A DNA stretch of 64,000 nucleotides from Pedobacter sp. WC2423 (GCF_040822065.1 NZ_CP162005.1:1860001-1924000); one strand, 5' to 3'; shown: positions 1 through 9,570, numbered from the stretch's first letter. Numbers and translations are program-made. The notes: generated by a model not told the origin, from the letters alone.

Positions 1-401
1 ATAAATTTAAAATGACCTTCTTCATAAGCATAATTGAGTTCTTTGCGATGTTTATCAAGATATTGATTGCGATGTTCGTCAGGATATTGATTGCCATACT
101 CATGCTGATAATACTGAGTTACCTGTTGATAGGTATCATGATTTCCAAGCACCATTAAAAGCTTGAAATTGAATTCATCAATAGTATTAAAGAACCATTG
201 ATTAGCTTCCTGAGTACCAATATCACCACCGAATATGATTTCGTCAATTCCTTTGCGGGTTATATCTTCCAGAATAAATTTCAGCTGATCTCTGTGTTCT
301 CCGGTTTGCTGAGCATAACGCATCGCACCGGTTTGCTGATCCAGGATAATTTTCTGGTCTAAATGAGCATCAGTCAGGTAGGCAATAGTTTTAACAGCCA
401 T
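1..401 (-). CDS. metallophosphoesterase, 3' end cut by window
   Basis: I translated this from the reverse strand, starting at the ATG at 401; it is open to the window edge. It is a calcineurin-like phosphoesterase N-terminus: the metal-binding motifs D-x-H (TDAHLD, about residue 11), GGDIG (about 58) and GNHD (about 84) appear in family order. These ligate a two-metal centre that hydrolyses phosphoesters; the substrate cannot be told. After GNHD there is a charged stretch of three related 8-residue units (YQHEYGNQ, YPDEHRNQ, YLDKHRKE). It lies 18 nt behind the ArsR-type regulator on the same strand, so the two are probably co-transcribed. Confidence 0.85.
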   Translation of the reverse strand, partial: MAVKTIAYLTDAHLDQKIILDQQTGAMRYAQQTGEHRDQLKFILEDITRKGIDEIIFGGDIGTQEANQWFFNTIDEFNFKLLMVLGNHDTYQQVTQYYQHEYGNQYPDEHRNQYLDKHRKELNYAYEEGHFKF

Positions 402-419
402 ATTAAATATTAAGAAGGG

Positions 420-1100
420 TTAAATTTTGACACCCAATAGGTCGTATAAGTTTGACTGCCCTTTAGAAGTAATCAAAAGGGTTCTGGAATCTTTGATTTT
501 TCTCATCCAGTCTTCAGCAATCATTTTATTTAAAATACTCTTAGCCAGAGAACCTGCCAGGTGAGGCCGCCGCTCACTCCAGTCCAGGCAAGGTCTGGCA
601 AAAGGACGTTTTTGTTTTAATAAACCAGTTGTATCTATACCAAATTCTTTAAAAAAAGACTCCCCTTTATTCGTCATGTCATAACCTTTGCCATGCGCTG
701 CCAGGTATTCCATGGCTATTAACCGCTCATTAATGAGTACTCCTGCCCTGCCAGCAATATGATCATAACAGGTTCTGCAATATTCAAAAGGAACAGCTTT
801 AGTTACCGGAACAATTATCTTTTTTTGATGGGGAGCCAGGTTTGACAGTGCTTCAATCGCATAAGCAACTTCTGCTCTGGCATAACTGAAATACCGGTGA
901 CGCCCCTGGTTACTAACCTTTAACAGATCAGCCAATACCATTTTCCCCAGGTGCATACTTGCGCTTTGGGGAGATACTCCGGCAACGATGGATAATTCAG
1001 TAGCCGTATAAGCCTTACCATCCATCAAAGCCCATAACATTTTAATACGTGCAGGTTCCCCGATCAATCCGGCAATACTGGCTAAATTTTCCATTTCCAT
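420..1100 (-). CDS. ArsR-family winged-helix transcriptional regulator
   Basis: 226 residues. The N-terminal 90 residues form an ArsR-type winged helix (EPARIKMLWALMDGKAYTAT, then a recognition helix near SPQSASMHLGKM and the wing RHRYFSYA). This domain normally binds operator DNA as a dimer. The C-terminal 130 residues contain CRTCYDH near 108 and a later Cys, a layout seen in longer ArsR-like proteins that sense a ligand or metal; the effector is unknown. The start overlaps nothing and lies 80 nt from the divergent lipoprotein gene. It precedes the phosphoesterase gene on the same strand. Confidence 0.8.
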   Translation of the reverse strand: MEMENLASIAGLIGEPARIKMLWALMDGKAYTATELSIVAGVSPQSASMHLGKMVLADLLKVSNQGRHRYFSYARAEVAYAIEALSNLAPHQKKIIVPVTKAVPFEYCRTCYDHIAGRAGVLINERLIAMEYLAAHGKGYDMTNKGESFFKEFGIDTTGLLKQKRPFARPCLDWSERRPHLAGSLAKSILNKMIAEDWMRKIKDSRTLLITSKGQSNLYDLLGVKI

Positions 1101-1180
1101 TTTTCAAATATACCCGATTGCTAAAACACATACTTCATTTTAGAATGAAATGTTACCTTTGGAATTTATAAATTCCCATA

Positions 1181-1516
1181 ATGAATAAGCTTGCTGCCCT
1201 ATTATTAATTTGTTTCTTGTTGAGTTCTTGTGTTAAAACAAATGACGGACCTTACTCCGATTACAGATTTGAAGTATCCTGCGACAATTGTGTAATCTCC
1301 ATTAAAAATGGTTTCGATGTCCAGACATACAATGTTTCCGGCTTTCGTTCCATTCCTTTTAATCATCAGCTGCCTGTAGTAGATGTATCATTGTATACCA
1401 TTAACAACAGGGATTATACGACAGTTAAATTTCTTGGCAGCGGTTATAACAGGATATTATTTGATGATGATCTTTATTACGATGATCCGACAACCTATAT
1501 CACCTTCAATTTATAA
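1181..1516 (+). CDS. small lipoprotein of unknown function
   Basis: 111 residues with an N-terminal lipoprotein signal: basic start, hydrophobic run, and lipobox LSSC with Cys at position 17. The mature part has no domain I recognise; it contains a CDNC pair (residues 34-37) and an acidic, Tyr-rich C-terminus suggesting a small beta fold. It is probably anchored in the outer or inner membrane facing the periplasm. It ends 4 nt from the convergent patatin gene. Confidence 0.65.
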   Translation: MNKLAALLLICFLLSSCVKTNDGPYSDYRFEVSCDNCVISIKNGFDVQTYNVSGFRSIPFNHQLPVVDVSLYTINNRDYTTVKFLGSGYNRILFDDDLYYDDPTTYITFNL

Positions 1517-1520
1517 GCTA

Positions 1521-3245
1521 TTATTTAAGCAGCTGCCAGCGGTTAAGTTCATCCTTAATGGTTGCCAGCATTGCTTTAGTGATCATTCCTCTCAATAAAA
1601 TCCTCGTACCGATCCACAAAAAGAATTTGTGTACCAGCTTATATTTCACCAAATTAAGAATCAGCGCCTGTACACGTTTTTTCAGCACTCCGCTATATTG
1701 GCTTATCGCTTCCCAGTTTTGCACAGGCCAGTTACTGCCAGAACTAAAGGCAAATTGCGGAAAAGTATAATCAACCTCCTCTACTATCGGAATAATCTGC
1801 CAGTTTCCATCAACTTTTGACCGGTATTTATCTGTATCTATATCTTGATAACCTGCTTTAAATATTGGGTTTTCATTTTTAGCACGATCAGGAATTGTAA
1901 AATAATCACGTAAAAATATCTTGCAGTTATGCCTGCCCAGAAAATAGTCATGCACTCTGAATTCCTTATTCAAAAAACCACTAAAACCACCCAATGCCCC
2001 ACAGGCAATAGCACGCTCTCCCTGAAGATCTTCTTTACTCCCATCCGTTTTTCTTAATTCCCTGGTAGGATCGATCAAAAACTGACCTGCACAGTTTTCA
2101 TTCATTGCATCTACAACCTGTGCCGCTTTTGACCGCATCTGGCTGACCATCGCTGATAAGGTAAGTCCAATCACATGGATTAATTTATCAAACAGCTTAA
2201 TATCAACAGGCTTAGTACTGGGAAACGGGGCAATCATCAATACTGTAGAATTGAAAGTACTATAATTATTATACAATGCCGGATGAACCTGCCCGCAGGC
2301 TGCACTCAAGACTTCTCTCACCTTATCAAAAGGCTCGTTATTAATCATCCCTCCATCAACGTTCAAAGATTGATAGGGATCAGTATTGATCTGGATTGCC
2401 TGAAGCATCTTTCCATCAAACAATGGATTATTATTGACAGCCTCTTTGGAACGGGTGACTTTTCTTGCTTTAAAACCAACTGGAAAAGCACCGGTAGCCA
2501 GTGCAGCGTCAACTGCAACCTGTGCATTAATTCCTGTTCTGAAGTTGAGCGGCATCCAGCCAGCAGAATGATGATCTGCCTGCTCCTGTGAACTCAGCTC
2601 GAAACAGGCATAGTCCTGGTGAACTTTCATATAATAAGGCCGCCTTGAACCGCGGGCATTAAAGTTTACATTGTAAGTGAAACCTCCAAGGTTACTCAGG
2701 GTAGTAAATAGTTTTAGTTTCCGGGGAAAGAAAGAAGGTAAAGGTCTCCATTGAATTGCTTCAGCAGCTTTAGGTTTCAGTACCCGGTCCGCAATTTCAT
2801 CAATAAACAAGCAGTTCAATGCAGAAACTATTGTTCCATCAATATCATCGTTCTTCAGCATTCTATCAAACATATCTTTGTCGGTCAGGTCTACCCACGA
2901 ATGATATAAAATATGATCTTTATGTTCTGCTAAAATATCAGGCCCCGGTTGATCAATGTGATACATTTCCCGCTGCAAGGCCGCAGCAGTAAGCAGAGCA
3001 GTCATTCCTCCTGCAGAAGCACCACCTATTACAGGTATTTCTATTTCATGTTTAGGTATACCGGGCTGTCCTCTTACTTTTTCATAGGCTTCCAAAGCTT
3101 CGAGTAAATAATCCATTACACCCGCTGTATAGGCGCCGGCAGACACTGCACCAGCCATACAGATTCCAAGATGGAATTTTCCAGGTTCAGCTGCTTGTGG
3201 TTGCTGACTTTCATTTGCCGTATTAAAAATATCGCTCATCATCAA
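1521..3245 (-). CDS. patatin-like phospholipase family protein
   Basis: 574 residues. The patatin hallmarks are present: a glycine-rich oxyanion-hole segment (AGAVSAGAYTAG, about 31-42), the nucleophile motif G-A-S-A-G with Ser77, and the dyad aspartate in D-G-G at Asp297 (VDGGMINNEPF). Patatins hydrolyse acyl esters of phospholipids with a Ser-Asp dyad. The C-terminal 200 residues have no domain I know and end in a basic, hydrophobic stretch that could touch membrane. No signal peptide is visible, so a cytoplasmic or membrane-peripheral site is likely. The protein is longer than minimal patatins; the true lipid substrate is unknown. Confidence 0.85.
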   Translation of the reverse strand: MMMSDIFNTANESQQPQAAEPGKFHLGICMAGAVSAGAYTAGVMDYLLEALEAYEKVRGQPGIPKHEIEIPVIGGASAGGMTALLTAAALQREMYHIDQPGPDILAEHKDHILYHSWVDLTDKDMFDRMLKNDDIDGTIVSALNCLFIDEIADRVLKPKAAEAIQWRPLPSFFPRKLKLFTTLSNLGGFTYNVNFNARGSRRPYYMKVHQDYACFELSSQEQADHHSAGWMPLNFRTGINAQVAVDAALATGAFPVGFKARKVTRSKEAVNNNPLFDGKMLQAIQINTDPYQSLNVDGGMINNEPFDKVREVLSAACGQVHPALYNNYSTFNSTVLMIAPFPSTKPVDIKLFDKLIHVIGLTLSAMVSQMRSKAAQVVDAMNENCAGQFLIDPTRELRKTDGSKEDLQGERAIACGALGGFSGFLNKEFRVHDYFLGRHNCKIFLRDYFTIPDRAKNENPIFKAGYQDIDTDKYRSKVDGNWQIIPIVEEVDYTFPQFAFSSGSNWPVQNWEAISQYSGVLKKRVQALILNLVKYKLVHKFFLWIGTRILLRGMITKAMLATIKDELNRWQLLK

Positions 3246-3374
3246 TGCCCAGATTCAAAATGATTATAAATGAAAATCAGAGTAGATTTCGCGAAGCTTC
3301 CCTGACTACCTTAACCCTGTAATTAAAGATAACGAAAATTTACAATAACTATCCGCTACTCTCTCTTACAAAAA

Positions 3375-5258
3375 TTACCAGCCTATTCCATAATCTTCGC
3401 CATGGTTACTGGATCCTCCCCAAAGACTGCCATGTTTCCAGTCAAAATAAACCGCATTCACCGGGCCGCTGGTTCTGCCGCCAAAACTTAAAGTATAGCC
3501 CATTTTCTTCAGTTCATCTCTTACTTCCTGTGTTGTATTATCATTTAATAAGATCTGTCCGGGTTTAGGTTGGCGGTCAGTTGTTTTCGTCCCGCCGAGC
3601 GACAGCCAGAGCTGATTGGTATTGAAGTTTGCAGCTTCGGTAGCTTGCTGTACATTCATTCCGAATTCTGTAACATTTAAAAAGAACTGTAATAGATTCT
3701 GATCTTGTGTATCTCCCCCCTGAACAGCAGAAGCTAAAAATGGCCGACCATCTTTTAAAGCCATAGAAGGTGATAAAGTTACCCTTGGCCTTTTCCCCGG
3801 TGCAAGTACATTAAAAGGATTTAAAGCAGAGTCCAGCACAAAACTTTGCATCCGCTGACTCATACCCATTCCTGTTTTCCCGGCAATACAGGCCGGCAGC
3901 CATCCGCCACTGGGAGTCATCGAAACCACCCAGCCCTCCTGATCAGCAGCTTCTACAGAAGTAGTCCCTAACCACAACCTGTCCTGATAAGCCGCATCAG
4001 GCATGTGATTGGTCATATCATGTGCGGGCGCAAAATTCCGCTTCGTCTGATCCAGTTCATAACCTCTGTCTTTCAATAATTTGAGGTATGGATTTTTTCT
4101 TCCTTCAAAGGGGTATGGATTGCCGGGGCCTATAGCGGCGTCATTTTTATCATATTGTATTAATTTTGCTCTTTCTTTTGCATATTCTTTACTCAATAAG
4201 CCTTTCACAGGCCCTTTGGGCCCGTGATTTGGATCACCATAATAAAAGTCACGATCTGCAAATGCAAGGTTCATGGCCTGATACAGGGTATGAATGTACT
4301 TTGTACTGTTATATCCCATACCTTTCAGGTCAAAATTCTCCAGAATATTCAGCGCTTGCAAAAGCATCGGCCCCTGCGTCCATTGTTGTAATTTATAAAC
4401 ATCAACCCCTTTATAGTTCACCATCAGCGGCTCTTCTTCCACAGGTTTCCAGTTAGCCAGGTCTTCCATGGTGATCAGTCCGCCTTGCTCCTTACTGCTG
4501 CGTACAAATTCCTGAGCGATATCTCCTTTATAAACACGGTCATAAGCAGCCATAATTGCTTGCTTTCTATTCTTACCTTGTTGGAGTGCGGTTTGCTCTG
4601 CAGCTACCATTTTCTGAAGTGTAGCCAGCAAATCCTTCTGAACAAAGATTTCACCTGCTTCAGGCGCTTCTCTCTTTTCACCCGGGTGCGTCAGAAAAAC
4701 TTCTTTACTGTAAGGCCACTCCTTAATTTTATCTTTTCCGCGTTCCATACTATTGGCTGCCTGCGCTTCTATCGGGTAACCCGCTGCCATTTCCATGGCC
4801 GGAGAAAGTACCTGTTCCAGGCTTAATTTACCATAATTGGCCAGCATATACAAAAGTCCGCCGGGTGTACCGGGGGTAGTTGCGGCCAAAGGGCCATATT
4901 CCGGAGGAAAATTATAGCCTTTATTTTTAAAGAAATCAACAGTCGCCCCGCTTGGTGCCACCCCCATTGCATTAATTGCAATTACTTTTTTAGTTTTTGG
5001 ATTATAAATCAGTGCCTGGGTTTCACCTCCCCAGCTTAAAGTATCCCACATGGTACAGGTTGCAGCCAGCATCGCACAAGCAGCATCGACTGCATTTCCG
5101 CCTTTTTGAAAGGTTATTGCCCCAGCCGTTGCGGCTAGTGGTTTACCTGTAATGGCCATCCAGTTCTGACCGTGTAATACCGGTTTCTGAGTTTGTTGTG
5201 CCGCTACAGGAAAGATAGAAACTGCGGAAATAAATAATGCGGATACGAGTTGTTTCAT
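3375..5258 (-). CDS. gamma-glutamyltransferase family protein
   Basis: 627 residues with an N-terminal signal peptide (cleavage near VAAQQ). Family blocks include GGNAVDAACAM (about 50), PGTPGG (about 129) and the processing/nucleophile site LGTTS with Thr432, where the precursor would self-cleave into large and small subunits. Gamma-glutamyltransferases move the gamma-glutamyl group of glutathione or poly-glutamyl compounds to water or amines in the periplasm. In well-studied members the nucleophile is followed by Thr-His; here it is Thr-Ser, so substrate use may differ. It is a single gene with its own promoter region, 117 nt from the divergent PhnA-family gene. Confidence 0.85.
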   Translation of the reverse strand: MKQLVSALFISAVSIFPVAAQQTQKPVLHGQNWMAITGKPLAATAGAITFQKGGNAVDAACAMLAATCTMWDTLSWGGETQALIYNPKTKKVIAINAMGVAPSGATVDFFKNKGYNFPPEYGPLAATTPGTPGGLLYMLANYGKLSLEQVLSPAMEMAAGYPIEAQAANSMERGKDKIKEWPYSKEVFLTHPGEKREAPEAGEIFVQKDLLATLQKMVAAEQTALQQGKNRKQAIMAAYDRVYKGDIAQEFVRSSKEQGGLITMEDLANWKPVEEEPLMVNYKGVDVYKLQQWTQGPMLLQALNILENFDLKGMGYNSTKYIHTLYQAMNLAFADRDFYYGDPNHGPKGPVKGLLSKEYAKERAKLIQYDKNDAAIGPGNPYPFEGRKNPYLKLLKDRGYELDQTKRNFAPAHDMTNHMPDAAYQDRLWLGTTSVEAADQEGWVVSMTPSGGWLPACIAGKTGMGMSQRMQSFVLDSALNPFNVLAPGKRPRVTLSPSMALKDGRPFLASAVQGGDTQDQNLLQFFLNVTEFGMNVQQATEAANFNTNQLWLSLGGTKTTDRQPKPGQILLNDNTTQEVRDELKKMGYTLSFGGRTSGPVNAVYFDWKHGSLWGGSSNHGEDYGIGW

Positions 5259-5375
5259 AAAACCTAAAATAGTGAAAATTTACTGGCTTCTAAATCGAAA
5301 AACACCAGTAAAAGTAGAAAAACGATATTCCGGCTAAAATAATTATCTTCGCGCTCTTTATTTTAACTGAAGGAT

Positions 5376-5960
5376 ATGAAATTGGAAGAACAATTGCTGA
5401 AAAGAAGCGAGAATCAATGTGAATTATGCGGATCCGGGGAAACTCTTAAATTATATGAGGTACCACCACAATCAAGCAGCAATGAAGATAACTGTATCAT
5501 GATCTGTGAGAAATGCCTGGCACAAATTGACAGGAAAGAAGAACTGGACAGCAAACACTGGAGCTGCTTAACGACAAGTATGTGGAGTGAAATACCAGGC
5601 GTACAAGTAGTTGCATGGCGTATGCTGAACCGTCTGAGCAATGAAAGCTGGGCAATGGACAACCTGGACATGATGTATCTTGATGAGGAAAGACTGGCCT
5701 GGGCAAAAGCTGCTGGCGGATTAGATAACGATACAGCTGCAGCAGAAGTACATAAAGATAGTCTGGGTGCTTTATTGCAAACTGGCGATACGGTTGTATT
5801 AACCAAATCTTTAGATGTAAAAGGTTCTCAGTTAAATGCTAAAATGGGTACAGTTGTTAAAAATATCCGTTTAGTAGATAATAATACCGATCAGATAGAA
5901 GGTAAAATTGAAGGACAGGTCATTGTGATCCTTACTAAATATGTAAGAAAACAAGGATAA
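5376..5960 (+). CDS. PhnA-family zinc-ribbon protein
   Basis: 194 residues. The N-terminus has a zinc-ribbon pair (CELC at 15-18, CEKC at 44-47); the C-terminal 70 residues match the PhnA domain (GDTVVLTKSLDVKGS ... KIEGQVIVILTKYVRK), an SH3-like barrel. E. coli PhnA (YjdM) was named from the phosphonate cluster but is not a proven phosphonatase; many relatives are annotated as alkylphosphonate-utilisation proteins without direct proof. No phn genes are nearby. A bulky middle segment (80-130) separates the two domains, as is usual for the Bacteroidetes form. Confidence 0.85.
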   Translation: MKLEEQLLKRSENQCELCGSGETLKLYEVPPQSSSNEDNCIMICEKCLAQIDRKEELDSKHWSCLTTSMWSEIPGVQVVAWRMLNRLSNESWAMDNLDMMYLDEERLAWAKAAGGLDNDTAAAEVHKDSLGALLQTGDTVVLTKSLDVKGSQLNAKMGTVVKNIRLVDNNTDQIEGKIEGQVIVILTKYVRKQG

Positions 5961-5973
5961 TATACAGGATTGA

Positions 5974-6006
5974 GTAAACAGCCGCAAGATTGGTGCGGCT
6001 GCTTAC
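5974..6006. terminator. hairpin between convergent genes
   Basis: A 13-position stem (12 pairs plus one A-C mismatch) with a 7-nt loop lies between the convergent stops at 5960 and 6019. The GC-rich core is CAGCCGCA paired with TGCGGCTG. The T-tracts are weak, so it is a probable bidirectional terminator rather than a certain one. Confidence 0.5.
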
Positions 6007-6018
6007 CTAAAAAACAAT

Positions 6019-7350
6019 TCAGGGATGTTCTACTTTCAAAAGTTCCACTTCATAAATTAAAGCTGCACCTGGTGGAACTTCCTCTATTCCTGTATCTCCA
6101 AAAGCCAGTTTAGCGGGAATATAGAGTATCCATTCAGAGCCTTCAGGCATCATCAGTACTGCTTCTCCAAGCCCATCCAAAGCTTTATCTAAACGGTGTA
6201 CCCAAGGTTTTTTCTCGTCGTAAGTACTCCATACCTTTTTACCGTTAACTAAAGTAGTACTAAAATTCAGACTCACCCTATCTTCCATTTTAGGCTTTTC
6301 CCCTTTACCTTGTTTGATAATTTTATACTGCAAACCTGAAGCCGTAACTTTTACACCAGGTTTAGTTTTATTTTTCGCCAAAAAGTCTTCACTTTCTTTA
6401 TAAAACCATGTTTTTTTAGCTTCAACAGGAAAAGCATCACGATAGGCCCGGTTAGGCTTTAAATAGATCTTCTTTTGCTGATAATCAAGGATAACATCAA
6501 AACGCCTGATCACTTCCATCCCTAAAATACCTAAATAACCATCTTTCGGTTCTGCCTGATCATTGATGGTGAGCCTGATACCCATTTTACCAAAGTTAAA
6601 TCCATTAAATGACATGGAATTAATAGTTGCCAGCTGATCTTGTGTAGTTGCGTTTAATCCCCTGCCCAACTGCATGCTGGTTTCTCCCAGTTTACTATTG
6701 AAATTATGATATTTACTAAAAGGCGTACTGACAATCAGGGTAAAAGCATTCCCTGTATCAAACATGACCCTGCCTGTAAAAGTTTCTCCGTTCGCCAGGG
6801 TAACTGAAACCGGAAAACGGGGAATCAGTATATCTTTATTAAATTCAAAAGGGATCCCTGTATAACCTGTCGTATCAACAGATTTGATCTGGTCGTAAAA
6901 TGATATCTTTTTCCGCTCAAAATCAAGCTTTGTTATATACTTATTTAATACTTCATAGCCGATAATTCCATCCAGTTTTACGCCTATGGCTTCAGAGAGT
7001 GATTTGAAGTTTATCAATACCATATTAACATCATTGATTGCTATATTTCCCAGTTTTAAGTTTTGATGCAAAGCCATTTTATAATTCTGAGTTCCCCCGG
7101 ATCCGCCAACTGAAACCGTCTCCCGGTTTTCTTTACTCACGCCAGCACGTTCCGCAGTCAATGAGTCTATAGAGATATTAGTGGCACCTGAATCAAATAT
7201 AAAATTTAACGAGTCGCTCTGATTGGTTTGTACTTTGACTAACAGATGCGATCCGCGGGTTTCAAATGGGATTTGGGCAATTTGTGCTTTCAATTCTGTT
7301 TTACCTGTAAGTAAAACCCCCGTTATTAATAAATACTTTGCTAATTTCAT
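6019..7350 (-). CDS. retropepsin-like aspartyl protease fused to an FKBP-type domain
   Basis: 443 residues. A signal peptide (1-22) is followed by two retropepsin-type lobes, each with an aspartyl-protease motif: F-D-S-G-A (Asp53) and F-D-T-G-N (Asp198). Both catalytic aspartates are therefore encoded on one chain. The C-terminal 105 residues (about 335-443) look like an FKBP peptidyl-prolyl isomerase domain (GLQYKIIKQGKG, then LAFGDTG and PPGAALIYEVELL). The product is probably periplasmic and may combine proteolysis with folding or prolyl isomerisation. The FKBP active-site aromatics are only partly conserved, so isomerase activity is uncertain. Confidence 0.75.
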   Translation of the reverse strand: MKLAKYLLITGVLLTGKTELKAQIAQIPFETRGSHLLVKVQTNQSDSLNFIFDSGATNISIDSLTAERAGVSKENRETVSVGGSGGTQNYKMALHQNLKLGNIAINDVNMVLINFKSLSEAIGVKLDGIIGYEVLNKYITKLDFERKKISFYDQIKSVDTTGYTGIPFEFNKDILIPRFPVSVTLANGETFTGRVMFDTGNAFTLIVSTPFSKYHNFNSKLGETSMQLGRGLNATTQDQLATINSMSFNGFNFGKMGIRLTINDQAEPKDGYLGILGMEVIRRFDVILDYQQKKIYLKPNRAYRDAFPVEAKKTWFYKESEDFLAKNKTKPGVKVTASGLQYKIIKQGKGEKPKMEDRVSLNFSTTLVNGKKVWSTYDEKKPWVHRLDKALDGLGEAVLMMPEGSEWILYIPAKLAFGDTGIEEVPPGAALIYEVELLKVEHP

Positions 7351-7594
7351 GATGGTGTGTTTAATGCATACGAAGGTATTGAAGGCCGGGCAGCCCTCTG
7401 TCCTCTACTGTCTGTTTGACAATAACCTGAATCGTCAAACGAATGAATACTTCTGATCAGATCAAATCAGGAATTGAGATCCCTGATTGCTATGCACGTT
7501 TTTTGCAGGCCTGTTTAAAAGCAGATGTTCAATATATTACTGAGGTGTTGAACAATATATTTACTTTAGTGAGGTTAAAAAGAATATGCACTAA

Positions 7595-8764
7595 ATGGAT
7601 AGTAACAGTTTGATAAGTATTATAAGTCTGATTGCAGTTTTTGTTTCTGTGCTTTTATCATTTTTTCTTCTCACAGTACCTAGTGAAAGAAAATTGGGAA
7701 ATGTTTTGCTGGCTGGCTTTATTTTACTGAATGCAATTGATCTGAGTGCGTGGTTTATTTATGGGTTTACCCTAAAACATCCTGATGTGGAGATATTCAG
7801 ACGGTCTACTTCCTGGTTAATCAACCCTGTTTTCTATCTATATGCATTATCGATCTGTTTTTCGGATTTCAGGTTAAAAGCTAAACACCTGCTGCATGTT
7901 CTTCCTTTTATAGTTTATAATCTGGTTATGCTGCCGAAGGTTTACCTGGCAGATTTTACTGCAAAAACATTTTTTATTGAACATTATGGAGATGGGCCAG
8001 CTTCAAAACTCATGTTATTGGCGGGGCACCTGCAATTTACAGGCTATTTTATTGGTGTTTTCCTGATATTGAGAAAATACAGGAAGATTTATCTGGAAAA
8101 CTATGCAGATAGCAGGACAATTACTTATAAATGGCTGTTTCAGCTTACGGTTGTGATCACAGTTGTACATTCTATTGTTACGCTGAAGGATATTTTAAGG
8201 TTTATTGTAAGCACCGATATTTTTAACGGTGCACAAATTATTGTTGGAATCAATGCAGTATTCATTTTGTGCTGGTTCGTATTGAAAGCATTATATTATC
8301 CGGATCTTTTCAGAGGGATAAATTCTAAAATTCAGCCTGCGGATGATTTAGTTCTGGAAGATCCTTTAATCAGCAAACTGGGTAAAGGAGTATTAAGTTT
8401 ACAGGATCAGGAAGATATTCAGCGGATCAGGGATTATATGGTGCAGAAGGAGCCTTATCTTGAACCTGCGCTGACGATACAAGATCTCGCTGACCAGATA
8501 AATATGCCCGTAAAGGATTTGTCTATTTTGATTAATAATCATCTGGATCAGCATTTCTTTGATTTTGTAAACGCTTACAGGATTGAAAAAGCAATGAAAA
8601 TCCTGAGAGACCCGGCCAGGACAAAACTGACAATCCTTGAAATTTTATATGAGATAGGATTTAATTCCAAATCATCTTTTAATACTTCGTTTAAGAAACA
8701 GACAGACCTCACGCCTACTGAATACCGCAAAAAGTATACAAAACAGAGTGGCTATACGGGCTGA
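7595..8764 (+). CDS. AraC-family regulator with N-terminal membrane domain
   Basis: 389 residues. Residues 1-235 hold about seven hydrophobic segments; residues 280-385 carry the double helix-turn-helix AraC domain (LTIQDLADQINMPVKDLSILINNHL and ILEILYEIGFNSKSSFNTSFKKQT). This architecture is common in Bacteroidetes: a membrane sensor coupled directly to DNA binding. The ligand is unknown. It is a single gene, 244 nt from the divergent protease-FKBP gene; it could regulate that gene, but no operator evidence supports this. Confidence 0.85.
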   Translation: MDSNSLISIISLIAVFVSVLLSFFLLTVPSERKLGNVLLAGFILLNAIDLSAWFIYGFTLKHPDVEIFRRSTSWLINPVFYLYALSICFSDFRLKAKHLLHVLPFIVYNLVMLPKVYLADFTAKTFFIEHYGDGPASKLMLLAGHLQFTGYFIGVFLILRKYRKIYLENYADSRTITYKWLFQLTVVITVVHSIVTLKDILRFIVSTDIFNGAQIIVGINAVFILCWFVLKALYYPDLFRGINSKIQPADDLVLEDPLISKLGKGVLSLQDQEDIQRIRDYMVQKEPYLEPALTIQDLADQINMPVKDLSILINNHLDQHFFDFVNAYRIEKAMKILRDPARTKLTILEILYEIGFNSKSSFNTSFKKQTDLTPTEYRKKYTKQSGYTG

Positions 8765-8897
8765 TCGCAGTTAAATCAAAACAATTATTATACTATTTAT
8801 ACCGCTTAATAAGGTATAACTTTACTCGTGAAAACCAATAATATATGCTTAACTGCTGGTAAAAATGATCAGAATAATGATTACCAATTTTAATATG

Positions 8898-8932
8898 AAG
8901 GAGCAGAAATGTATCGTGTATTTGTGCTCCTT
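8898..8932. other. intergenic hairpin of uncertain role
   Basis: AAGGAGCA pairs with TGCTCCTT, and an inner AAAT/ATTT pair lengthens the stem across one mismatch. It lies between the convergent AraC and GNAT genes. There is no T-tract on the correct side for the AraC transcript, so a terminator role is doubtful. Confidence 0.3.
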
Positions 8933-8939
8933 AAAAAAA

Positions 8940-9458
8940 TTAATTTTCTTTGATCATATAACTCATCCTGATATCCGGATGAATGAAATTATTTTGTTCT
9001 GCTATGGACCTGAGTCCATGGGCTTCAAAAAAAGGTATTAATGGACTATCAACCTGCTCTGTCAGCCACAATGATTCATAGCCTTTACTGATAGCTAAGC
9101 ATTTATTGAGCAAAGATTGTTTAGCCTCACCAGATAAATAGTCCTTTAAAATACAAAAATCAGCGATACAGACTGCTTTTTTATCTTCCAGTAATGCTGG
9201 CCTTTTACCCTGAGTAGTTACAAATGCATAACCAGCTGCCTGTTCATCTACATAAACAACCAGCCACTGGTTACCAAAGCTATTCATTTCATCAATAATT
9301 TGTTTATCATTATAATGACGGAAAATATAATCCTCCATCACCTCTTCACTTACTAAATGGGCATATTTTTCTAAAGCGATAGTCCTGGTCAGGTATAATA
9401 ATTCAGCAATCGCATCCTCAGTTGCGACCTTGAACTTCGTGATAACTTTTTGATCCAT
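8940..9458 (-). CDS. GNAT-family N-acetyltransferase
   Basis: 172 residues with a GNAT layout: an N-terminal substrate-binding region, central strand WLVVYVDEQAAGYAFVTTQ, then ADFCILKDYLSGEAKQSLLNKC in place of the acetyl-CoA pyrophosphate loop, and a final FFEAHGL segment typical of motif B. The loop is not the canonical Q/R-x-x-G-x-G/A, so acetyl-CoA binding is inferred from the overall fold only. The gene is behind the MocR-type regulator on the same strand (154 nt gap). Its upstream region has two copies of a 13-nt repeat also found in variant form before the regulator, suggesting it is that regulator's target. Confidence 0.7.
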   Translation of the reverse strand: MDQKVITKFKVATEDAIAELLYLTRTIALEKYAHLVSEEVMEDYIFRHYNDKQIIDEMNSFGNQWLVVYVDEQAAGYAFVTTQGKRPALLEDKKAVCIADFCILKDYLSGEAKQSLLNKCLAISKGYESLWLTEQVDSPLIPFFEAHGLRSIAEQNNFIHPDIRMSYMIKEN

Positions 9459-9528
9459 GATTTTAATTTTATAGGATCAAAGGTAACCACGATCATTAAT
9501 CTATATTGATACACATTCCGCTTAAGTG

Positions 9529-9570
9529 ACCGATACAGTGTCATATGCTATTAAATAACCGATACAGTGT
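9529..9570 (-). promoter_or_regulatory. two direct repeats upstream of the GNAT gene
   Basis: The 13-mer ACCGATACAGTGT occurs exactly twice (9529-9541 and 9558-9570), starts 29 bp apart, about three helix turns. Spaced direct repeats are the usual target form of MocR/PdxR/GabR regulators. Similar sites precede the MocR-type gene. Confidence 0.5.
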
